Source: Euryarchaeota archaeon UBA229 (GTDB taxonomy: Archaea > Thermoplasmatota > Poseidoniia > Poseidoniales > Poseidoniaceae). From it: DNA of 20,458 nt. The notes below the pieces were generated by a model. That model worked only from the letters and a program-made list of their open reading frames with translations. It searched no databases and was not told where the DNA came from. Both the position numbers and the translations under genes were made by a program. Below are positions 14,174-20,458 of this stretch, piece by piece (within the stretch, counting starts at the first letter, position 1; every line of letters begins with the position of its first letter). The stretch covers positions 2,480 through 22,937 of the forward strand of contig DAUW01000073.1 of the NCBI GenBank assembly GCA_002505355.1, read 5' to 3'.

Positions 14174-15901
14174 TCAATTCCAGTCATAATTGAGGCTCTG
14201 AGCCGCAACTTCACAGATTTCGAGTAATTTATCACTTGCCACACCCATGAACAGGGTTGCCATAAGGCAGGCAAGTATCGCAAACCTAACCTGCCAGCCT
14301 GCAGGTAGTGGTCCTCTGCGACCCTCTTCAGCCTCATCAAAGAACATAACTACGCCAATTCTTAGGTAGTAGTACATCGAAATAGCCGAGTTAATCACCA
14401 TAGCAAACGCTAGCCACCATACCCAGTGAACGTCTGATAATCCGAGGTCACCGCCAGCAATTATCTCCGCCCCAATCTGACCAACAGCAACCTTGACAAT
14501 ACCCATAATGACTAACAATTTTGATACAAAGCCAGCTAGCGGTGGTACACCGGCTAATGAAATCATGAAGATAAACATAGCAACCGCCAAGAACGGTTCA
14601 CGCTTAGCTAAGCCACCAAGTGATGAGAGGCGGGAAGCGTCACCATCTGACTCGAGGATTGACAAAACTAGGAACGCACCTAACTTGAAAGCCACGAGTA
14701 CGACCAAGTGGAATATCAAGGCTGTCAGGACGGCAACTGCAGATTCTCCTCCATCACCAGCCAGTGAATCATCCCAATTCCACGCGCCGATTGCCGTAAT
14801 TGCAGCAAGCATGTATCCAGCGTGAGCGACAGATGAATAGGCAAGCATCCTCTTAGGGTTGGTGCTACCAAGCGCAGCAATGTTACCCCACGTCATGGTA
14901 ACGAGTGATAAAACACCGAGTAGTGTTAGCCAAACTGTGCCATCTTCACTAGCCTCTGGTGAGGCAACAATTAGCAGCATCCTCAATAAACCAATGATCC
15001 CCATTGCCTTACTAGCAGTTGCTAAAATACCAGCCACTGGACTGCTTGCCCCAGCATATGCGTCTGGTGCAGCAAAATGGAATGGCGCAGCGCTGACCTT
15101 GAAGCCAAAGCCAACTAATACAAAGCCCATAGCAATCAGCGGTAGTGGGTCAGTACCGTCTATCATGAACTGACTTGCCAAAGCATCAAATTGCAGTGAA
15201 CCAGCCCACAGGTAAAGCATCGATAACCCATAGAGGCCGACTCCGGAAGCAACAGAACCGACGATGAAGTATTTCATTCCGGCTTCGGTTCCAGCCTTGC
15301 TCTCTTTGTAGAAGGCTACCAACACATAGGTAGAAAATGATGCCAGTTCGAGACCGATAAACAAGACGAACAAGTCTTGTGCCAGAGCCACAACTGACAT
15401 TCCTAAACCACAAGTAAGCATCAGAATGTAGAAATCTGCCTGGCGGCGATTGTTGTACAGGTCATCAGTTGACAATCTTGGTCCAACACCTCTAACCTCC
15501 AGTCGATTCATAGAAGCAAATGCTGCTAGGGTTAATGCGCCAAAGAAAATTAATTCAAAGACTCGACTAAATCCGTTTACCAACATTAGTTGTGTACCAC
15601 TCTCAGTAACAATTGCGGTTCTTTCAACACCGTCTTGAAATGAGAGTATTGTTTGAACAAATGCAGCGCCCAAAGTAATTGTCGCAATCCATGCTGGAAG
15701 TTTTGGATTACTGGTTACTCTAAATCGATCGCCGCCAAGGAACCACATAAGTCTCGTTTGAGTACCCGGAATTCTAAATGTCCCTTTACCTAGGTTTGGA
15801 ACGATAATCAATAGAATCAAACCGGCAAAGATGATCAATTCCGGACAAAGAGCGGCAACGAAACCTTCTGCGAAGGGTTCGACATTCTTCACGCCTGACA
15901 T
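14174..15901 (-). CDS. nuoN: NADH-quinone oxidoreductase subunit N (complex I antiporter-like)
   Basis: A 575-residue multi-helix membrane protein. Hallmarks: GLELASFSTYVL with Glu185, FGFKVSAAPFHFAAPDAYAGA with Lys268, an ATASKAMG segment (Lys298), MLAYSSVAHAGYM (352-364) and Lys406 in the C-terminal channel half. It is one of the three antiporter-like proton channels of the complex I membrane arm. The start is set by a near-perfect SD (AAGGAGGTG, with GGAGGTG at 15908-15914) 6 nt before the ATG at 15901. An upstream in-frame codon at 15964 would lie inside nuoM and is rejected. nuoM ends 1 bp before this start. Last nuo gene of the operon; aIF1A follows after 60 bp. Confidence 0.96.
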   Translation of the reverse strand: MSGVKNVEPFAEGFVAALCPELIIFAGLILLIIVPNLGKGTFRIPGTQTRLMWFLGGDRFRVTSNPKLPAWIATITLGAAFVQTILSFQDGVERTAIVTESGTQLMLVNGFSRVFELIFFGALTLAAFASMNRLEVRGVGPRLSTDDLYNNRRQADFYILMLTCGLGMSVVALAQDLFVLFIGLELASFSTYVLVAFYKESKAGTEAGMKYFIVGSVASGVGLYGLSMLYLWAGSLQFDALASQFMIDGTDPLPLIAMGFVLVGFGFKVSAAPFHFAAPDAYAGASSPVAGILATASKAMGIIGLLRMLLIVASPEASEDGTVWLTLLGVLSLVTMTWGNIAALGSTNPKRMLAYSSVAHAGYMLAAITAIGAWNWDDSLAGDGGESAVAVLTALIFHLVVLVAFKLGAFLVLSILESDGDASRLSSLGGLAKREPFLAVAMFIFMISLAGVPPLAGFVSKLLVIMGIVKVAVGQIGAEIIAGGDLGLSDVHWVWWLAFAMVINSAISMYYYLRIGVVMFFDEAEEGRRGPLPAGWQVRFAILACLMATLFMGVASDKLLEICEVAAQSLNYDWN

Positions 15902-15902
15902 A

Positions 15903-17531
15903 TCAAGCACCTCCTTTGCCAACAAAGACGATGAGCCCTTCGAACGCTTGCTTTGTCCAATCATCCATCATGTCTAGTCCAATCCACGGCATTATGCCAA
16001 ACAAGATTGTGAAAAGTGCCATAATCAGCATGGCGAACTTTTCTGAATTCGCAATATCTGGAATTGGTTTACCAATCATATTCTCTGGTGGTTGACCAGC
16101 GTCTCCACCCTCGAAGATGGTTCTCTGCATTGACCACAAGTAGTAAGCTGCGGTTAAGGCAAGGACCAATGCAGGTCCTACCATCCACCATATGCTCCAG
16201 CCGTCTAACGATATCATGTGCCAAAGAGCAATTAGCATCATTATTTCCGCTACAAAACCAGCAAGGAGTGGTAGGCCTAATGAGGCCATCCATGCGAACA
16301 TCATTGAGGTTGCTAACCACGGAGAATGACGTGCCATACCGCGCATTGCACCAATCTCCATACTGTGATAGTGGTGCTTGAAGGCACCACAAACCGCAAA
16401 CAGCATTGGGCTAATGATACCGTGTGCAAACATCATGAAGAGAGCGGCTGCCCAACCCATTGGTTGCATTGTTGCAATACCGATTAGAATCACACCCATG
16501 TGGGAAACCGATGAGTATGCGACCATCTTCTTGAGGTTGGTCTGGCCTAGACACACTATTGCGCCCCATACAAGCGAAACCATACCGATAATCATCAGCG
16601 CTAATTGGAAGTGATACAGGGCATGTGGAAATAGACTGATAGGTAATCTAAACATACCGTAAGCACCCATCTTTAGCATGACGCCAGCTAGCAGCATTGA
16701 ACCACCAGTTGGAGCTTGGACGTGAGCATCAGGAAGCCAAGTGTGGAATGGAACTGCTGGCAGCTTTACCAAGAAACCAATCATTAGCATAACAAACAGA
16801 ATCTTTTGCATCTGAGCACCTAAGTACCAGTTATCTCCAAGATTACTAGCCTTGGCATTATCAATAAGTTCGGGGATAGAGAAACTCCTTCCAGTCATGG
16901 TTCCAGAGTAATTTAGGCTGTATGGGTCTTGCAGGAAGTAGAGGGTGATTAGACCAAGCAACATGATCACCGAAGCAGTGAAAGTGTAGATGAAGAACTT
17001 CTGTGCTGCATACCTTCTGTCCTTACCTCCCCACTTGAGGATTAGGAAGAACATTGGTATCAGTGTCAATTCCCAGAAAACATAGAACATGAATAAGTCA
17101 AGTGACACAAACACTCCAATCAGCGCACCACCCATCATCAGCAGGAGCGGGAAATATGTTGCACCCTGCTTCTCATTCCACGTTGCTATAATGGTAACAG
17201 GCAGTAGGAATGTAGTCAACCAAATCATCGGGAAAGACAAGGCATCTAGTCCAACAGCCCAATGGATTCCAAGGCTTTCGATCCATACGTAAGTGAATTG
17301 GAATTCGTAATCATTGAACGCGATGTTCATCCAAGTAACATCGCCGAAATACTGGAAGAACATCCCAGTAGTAATCGTAAGCATGACCAAGGAAAATATC
17401 AGACACGCCATCCTTACTGGGCCAACGAGTCTTGCCCGCATTCGTTCGTTGCCGTTGGAGACAAACGCCAACAACACCATGCTGGCAATTAATGGAAATG
17501 CGACCAAAGGAATGGAAATCCAATCAATCAA
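15903..17531 (-). CDS. nuoM: NADH-quinone oxidoreductase subunit M (complex I antiporter-like)
   Basis: A 542-residue membrane protein of the complex I antiporter-like family, about 14 helices. Key positions: Glu154 in FWELTLIPMFFLI, Lys256 in VKLPAVPFHTWLPDAHVQAP, Lys287 in GVMLKMGAYGMFR, and VAYSSVSHMG (337-346). It forms the middle proton channel between NuoN and NuoL. The start is unusual: TTG at 17531 directly follows the nuoL TGA in the same frame. GGGGGGTGG sits 5 nt upstream of the TTG. An ATG at 17535 overlaps the nuoL stop but is out of frame because of a tandem ATTG repeat (see findings). The next gene, nuoN, starts 1 bp after its stop. Confidence 0.95.
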   Translation of the reverse strand: MIDWISIPLVAFPLIASMVLLAFVSNGNERMRARLVGPVRMACLIFSLVMLTITTGMFFQYFGDVTWMNIAFNDYEFQFTYVWIESLGIHWAVGLDALSFPMIWLTTFLLPVTIIATWNEKQGATYFPLLLMMGGALIGVFVSLDLFMFYVFWELTLIPMFFLILKWGGKDRRYAAQKFFIYTFTASVIMLLGLITLYFLQDPYSLNYSGTMTGRSFSIPELIDNAKASNLGDNWYLGAQMQKILFVMLMIGFLVKLPAVPFHTWLPDAHVQAPTGGSMLLAGVMLKMGAYGMFRLPISLFPHALYHFQLALMIIGMVSLVWGAIVCLGQTNLKKMVAYSSVSHMGVILIGIATMQPMGWAAALFMMFAHGIISPMLFAVCGAFKHHYHSMEIGAMRGMARHSPWLATSMMFAWMASLGLPLLAGFVAEIMMLIALWHMISLDGWSIWWMVGPALVLALTAAYYLWSMQRTIFEGGDAGQPPENMIGKPIPDIANSEKFAMLIMALFTILFGIMPWIGLDMMDDWTKQAFEGLIVFVGKGGA

Positions 17532-19814
17532 TCATGCCACCCCCCACATCAGGAAAAATATCGCTAAGGCACCCACAGATACCATCAGAATGTAATCTCT
17601 TGCCGATCCTGTAGTCAACGACCGAACGACCTTGGAAATTGATTGGCTGCCTGATTCAATTTTCTTGATTACGCCATCCACTACATTCTTATCAGTTTCA
17701 GCAGACTTGTCAGAGAATCCAGCGACTAGTTTCAACATGGCCATATCATAATAATGATCGAAATATAAACGGTTTTCTAAGGCTCGAGAAAGACTTGAAT
17801 CAGCAACCGATTTGTTATCGAAATTGAAACGATCGAAAACCCAGGCATTCAATCGGATGATAGGCATCATCCACGGCTTTACTTTCTCCCCCTCTGCGAG
17901 ATTGCCTCCGTAGAGAGAAAGTGCAAGTCCCGGCCCTATGATAGCACCGAAAGTGATGGCTATGTAGGTCAGAATGAAGAAGAAAGTATTGCTGTTAGCA
18001 AATGCATGTTTGATTTCGTACACTATGCCACTTGTCAGGCTCTTCTCAGACATTAAGCCATATTCAGCATCGGGGGCCCAGTGGGTAAAGCCCATTCCGG
18101 CAAACAGTATCGCCGAGAGCGAAACAAAAGTCAGTATGAATAAGGGGATTTTGATCCAGGTATTAGTTGGACCGACATGGGCCGCAACTTCGGTCTTTGG
18201 TTTACCAGCGAACGTCTTCAACCACATTCTTGACATATAGAATCCAGTCATACCGGCACCAATTAGGACACACATTGCAGGTAGGTAGAATCGTGGATCA
18301 TCGAGTGCTACTCGCCAGGCGTTGGCGATGATACCTTCTTTGGACCAAAAACCGCCGATAAACGGTAATCCCATTATCGAAGCAGATCCAACTAACATTG
18401 CTGTTGCGGTTAGCGGCATCTTCGAGGCTAAACCGCCCATATTCTCCATCGACTGTGCATCGAAGTCGTCGTCATGATGATCGTCAGATTCGTGATTATC
18501 TCCGTGATGTCCACCGTCATGATCGTCGTGGTGATGTAGATGGTGGTGGGCATGATGTACTTCGTGGATTACTGAGCCACTAGCCATAAACAGCATACCT
18601 TTCGCCATTGCGTGATTGAATAAATGGAACAAAGCAGCACCGAAGGCGATAATCACAATGTAGTGGTCACCATCATCGGTCTTCCAATCAAGCGTATTAG
18701 CGAGATACATGGCACATCCAAGTCCGGTGAAGATGTACGCTAACTGACTCATCGTCGAATATGCCAATACCTTCTTCAAATCGTGTTGAACAAACGCAAT
18801 TGCTGCGGCCATAACTGCCGTCAGGCCGCCAATTAGCGCGATGATGAAGGCGAGATCGACCAAATCATCCTGCAGGTACGGTGAGCCGAAGAACGGAAAC
18901 ATCCTAGCCACAAGGTATAGTCCAGCGTTAACCATAGTTGCTGCGTGGATGAGGGCAGAAACCGGCGTTGGACCCTCCATAGCATCAGGCAGCCAAACGT
19001 GGAGGGGAAATTGAGCTGATTTACCGACTGCACCAATAAACATCATTCCGAGAGCCCATTGAAGGGTTCCCGATGATTCTGCAGCCACCGCTTTGATGTT
19101 TTCCTCGTCGAATACCACTGCATAATCTAACGAACCAAACAAATCCCACATCATCACTAGACCAATCATTAGGAACACGTCACCTACACGGGTGGTCAAG
19201 AACGCTTTCTTAGCGGCATAAGCTGCGCTTGGCTTTTCGTAATAAAATCCAATTAGTAAATATGAGCATAGACCCATTATCTCCCAGAAAATGAATAACC
19301 AAAGGAATGAATCTGCTAGGACCATACCCAGCATACCGGAACAAAACAGTACGAACTCAGCATAGAAACGGTGATTGCGATTATCATTGATTGGATCAGT
19401 ATTCATGTAACCAATACTGAAGATGTTGATTAGTAAACACAAAAATGACGCAACAAATAGCAACATTACCGTTATGTGATCAACATACAAACCGAAACCA
19501 ATACTGTGTTCTGCCAACCCAGCACTGCTGTACGTGTGAGTATTTAGCCAAAGGAAATCAATGGTGTCATTATCGATTAGGAAACTACCCAAGTGGTCCT
19601 TTATCAGCAGTAGCGATATTATTAGGCTCGCAGCCATGAAGACCAGTGCAATTAACCCACCTTCCTTCATTTTGTCCTTCCAGAACGGATTGCGATTAAA
19701 CACCCGACCAAGAAATAAAATGATGGGGAAAGCAAGCATAGGTAAGAGAATTATCAAGGGCGCGAATTCCATCACTCCGCTGTCAACATAGGTTGCATTA
19801 CTGGTTCCTGCCAC
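17532..19814 (-). CDS. nuoL: NADH-quinone oxidoreductase subunit L with His/Asp-rich loop
   Basis: A 760-residue protein, longer than typical NuoL (about 610-650). Conserved residues include Glu178 (FWEIMGLCSYLLIGF), Lys265 (GKSAQFPLHVWLPDAMEGPTPVSALIHAATMV region), the HDLKKVLAYSTMSQLAY stretch (344-360) and His401/Lys405 in the NHAMAKGMLF helix. The C-terminal part (600-760) should hold the long lateral helix and last TM segments. Extra length comes mainly from a His/Asp-rich insertion at about 417-450, just after GSVIH, and an extended C-terminus. It is the distal proton channel. The start is GTG at 19814, fixed by SD GAGGTGA 4 nt upstream that overlaps the nuoK stop; the gene boundary is 9 nt. 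Confidence 0.96.
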   Translation of the reverse strand: MAGTSNATYVDSGVMEFAPLIILLPMLAFPIILFLGRVFNRNPFWKDKMKEGGLIALVFMAASLIISLLLIKDHLGSFLIDNDTIDFLWLNTHTYSSAGLAEHSIGFGLYVDHITVMLLFVASFLCLLINIFSIGYMNTDPINDNRNHRFYAEFVLFCSGMLGMVLADSFLWLFIFWEIMGLCSYLLIGFYYEKPSAAYAAKKAFLTTRVGDVFLMIGLVMMWDLFGSLDYAVVFDEENIKAVAAESSGTLQWALGMMFIGAVGKSAQFPLHVWLPDAMEGPTPVSALIHAATMVNAGLYLVARMFPFFGSPYLQDDLVDLAFIIALIGGLTAVMAAAIAFVQHDLKKVLAYSTMSQLAYIFTGLGCAMYLANTLDWKTDDGDHYIVIIAFGAALFHLFNHAMAKGMLFMASGSVIHEVHHAHHHLHHHDDHDGGHHGDNHESDDHHDDDFDAQSMENMGGLASKMPLTATAMLVGSASIMGLPFIGGFWSKEGIIANAWRVALDDPRFYLPAMCVLIGAGMTGFYMSRMWLKTFAGKPKTEVAAHVGPTNTWIKIPLFILTFVSLSAILFAGMGFTHWAPDAEYGLMSEKSLTSGIVYEIKHAFANSNTFFFILTYIAITFGAIIGPGLALSLYGGNLAEGEKVKPWMMPIIRLNAWVFDRFNFDNKSVADSSLSRALENRLYFDHYYDMAMLKLVAGFSDKSAETDKNVVDGVIKKIESGSQSISKVVRSLTTGSARDYILMVSVGALAIFFLMWGVA
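18465..18566 (-). other. His/Asp-rich loop insertion in NuoL
   Basis: This encodes NuoL residues 417-450, with 15 histidines between 417 and 447 and nine aspartates in the same stretch (HH and HHH clusters, DD and DDD clusters). It lies between the GSVIH helix end and MENMGGL, a position where most NuoL proteins have a loop of only about ten residues. Such composition is typical of metal-chelating loops in transporters; function here is inferred. Confidence 0.8.
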
Positions 19815-19818
19815 AATC

Positions 19819-19825
19819 TCACCTC
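19819..19825 (-). promoter_or_regulatory. Shine-Dalgarno of nuoL, defines GTG start
   Basis: GAGGTGA on the minus strand, 4 nt before GTG at 19814 and overlapping the nuoK TGA (19824-19826). It supports the GTG over the internal ATG that lies 14 codons downstream. Confidence 0.7.
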
Positions 19826-20126
19826 AATTCCTCAGGACGTCTACATCGTCCAGTGATATCGTCTCGTGCTTACCATACATGGCAAGGAAAATTGCTAATC
19901 CTATTGCAACTTCACTCGCCGCAATTGCAATAGCAAAGATTGTGTAAACCCAACCTGTTGGATCTCCATGATGTACTGCAGCGGCGGCGAATTGCATGTT
20001 TGCAGCATTGAGCATTAGCTCAATACACATCAACACAATGATAGCATTCTTTCTAGTGAACGCCCCGCCTAAACCAATGATAAACAGAATAGCTGAGAGG
20101 GCAGAAACCCAGGCTGGATCTATCAC
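19824..20126 (-). CDS. nuoK: NADH-quinone oxidoreductase subunit K
   Basis: A 100-residue, three-helix protein of standard length. It carries the two conserved membrane glutamates, Glu36 (MCIELMLNAAN) and Glu72 (ASEVAIGLAI), which form part of the proton path linking the quinone site to the antiporter-like subunits. It starts with GTG, which overlaps the stop of the nuoJ C-terminal half by 4 bp (GTGA). A perfect GGAGGTGA (20133-20140) lies 6 nt upstream. The coupling fits a single operon. Confidence 0.96.
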   Translation of the reverse strand: MIDPAWVSALSAILFIIGLGGAFTRKNAIIVLMCIELMLNAANMQFAAAAVHHGDPTGWVYTIFAIAIAASEVAIGLAIFLAMYGKHETISLDDVDVLRN

Positions 20127-20392
20127 TCTTCTTCACCTCCAAATTCCCACAGAAGGTTTTCTCGTCTTTCGTCGCGTATCAAGTAAGCTGCACCAATCAT
20201 CGACGCAGCCATCAAGACCCCGACAAATAACAGTGGTAGTGCCCAATCATTGAGTAATGAGTCAGCAAGGCCATTAGTCGTTGGTTGGTCGTCACTAGAA
20301 TCAGCCCATACTTCATCAGCGCTAAGCACCGATATCAGGATCATTGCTAGCGCAAGTAGGCCAATGCGTGTTACGAGGGAAACGAACTTCAT
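20123..20392 (-). CDS. nuoJ2: NADH-quinone oxidoreductase subunit J, C-terminal half (split gene)
   Basis: An 89-residue protein with two hydrophobic helices: a signal-like segment (about 7-25) and LPLLFVGVLMAASMIGAAYL (52-71), followed by a charged tail ending GGEEE. The second helix and its position directly before nuoK match the C-terminal half of NuoJ. A polar segment rich in Asp, Ser and Thr (25-48) joins the helices. Start: the ATG at 20392 overlaps the preceding stop (ATGA), with GAGGAGG about 7 nt upstream. NuoJ is also encoded as two proteins in some other archaea, so the split is probably old and not damage. Assignment rests on position and helix pattern more than on motifs. Confidence 0.82.
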   Translation of the reverse strand: MKFVSLVTRIGLLALAMILISVLSADEVWADSSDDQPTTNGLADSLLNDWALPLLFVGVLMAASMIGAAYLIRDERRENLLWEFGGEEE

Positions 20393-20458
20393 TCAAAGTC
20401 CTCCTCGAGAATTTGTCGCCTGGTTAACATAATTCCAAATAAGACAACTAGACCAACG
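20389..20458 (-). CDS. nuoJ1: NADH-quinone oxidoreductase subunit J, N-terminal half (partial, C-terminus only)
   Basis: Only the last 22 codons and the stop are inside the window: a hydrophobic end VGLVVLFGIMLTRR and an acidic tail QILEEDFE. The hydrophobic-then-charged pattern fits the third helix of a NuoJ N-terminal half. The stop TGA shares bases with the ATG of the next gene (ATGA). Identity is inferred from the operon order; the start lies beyond the right edge. Confidence 0.65.
   Translation of the reverse strand, partial: VGLVVLFGIMLTRRQILEEDFE

Noticed and set aside
15902..15964. Upstream in-frame start for nuoN inside nuoM
   Set aside because: The strong AAGGAGGTG site points to ATG 15901, and the extra 21 residues are encoded by the nuoM C-terminus in another frame.

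Overview
The window looks like a piece of a marine planktonic euryarchaeon, most likely Marine Group II (Candidatus Poseidoniales) or a close Thermoplasmata relative. This is inferred from gene content only. The information-processing genes are archaeal in type (uS2, aIF1A, RIO1 kinase, a Dim2/Pno1-like two-KH protein). They sit next to a bacterial-style complex I operon with a split nuoJ, and next to very long secreted proteins with CARDB-like beta-sandwich repeats. Several starts carry strong GGAGGTG-type Shine-Dalgarno (SD) sequences. Others have an archaeal TATA-like box about 25-30 nt upstream and look leaderless.

Layout. (1) Positions 1-3264, minus strand: a tightly coupled operon of a KAS III-type ketoacyl synthase with a complete Cys/His/Asn triad, a half-length thiolase-fold partner, and a polytopic membrane protein that runs off the left edge and carries a duplicated WH...GxD...TPPH motif. 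(2) 3474-4247, plus: a TSUP (TauE/SafE) permease, divergent from that operon across a 209-bp promoter region that holds an 8-bp dyad. (3) 4253-4861, minus: ribosomal protein uS2. (4) 5017-6198, plus: a Cas4/Dna2-like PD-(D/E)XK nuclease with four predicted membrane helices inserted in it and no CRISPR array nearby. (5) 6199-6759, minus: a lipoprotein. (6) 6904-9696, minus, and 9861-11672, plus: two divergent large exported proteins. One has a transmembrane segment and cytoplasmic zinc ribbons; the other ends in a sorting-signal-like tail. (7) 11698-14113: the translation and ribosome-biogenesis genes. The KH-domain gene (plus) converges on RIO1 and aIF1A (minus), and aIF1A has a very long acidic tail with repeated D-x-FG motifs. 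(8) 14174-20458, minus: nuoJ(N-half, partial), nuoJ(C-half), nuoK, nuoL, nuoM and nuoN, the membrane arm of complex I. NuoL carries a His/Asp-rich loop, and the nuoL/nuoM junction contains a tetranucleotide repeat that seems to force a TTG start.

How the genes fit together: the nuo genes form one translationally coupled transcription unit for the proton-pumping arm of NADH:quinone-type oxidoreductase. aIF1A, RIO1 and the KH protein serve initiation and small-subunit maturation, as does uS2. The left operon looks like a dedicated acyl-condensation module of unknown product. The genome is compact: all three convergent gene pairs have 0-5 bp between stop codons. I saw no tRNA, rRNA, CRISPR array, transposase or integrase, and no gene-free stretch longer than 300 bases.
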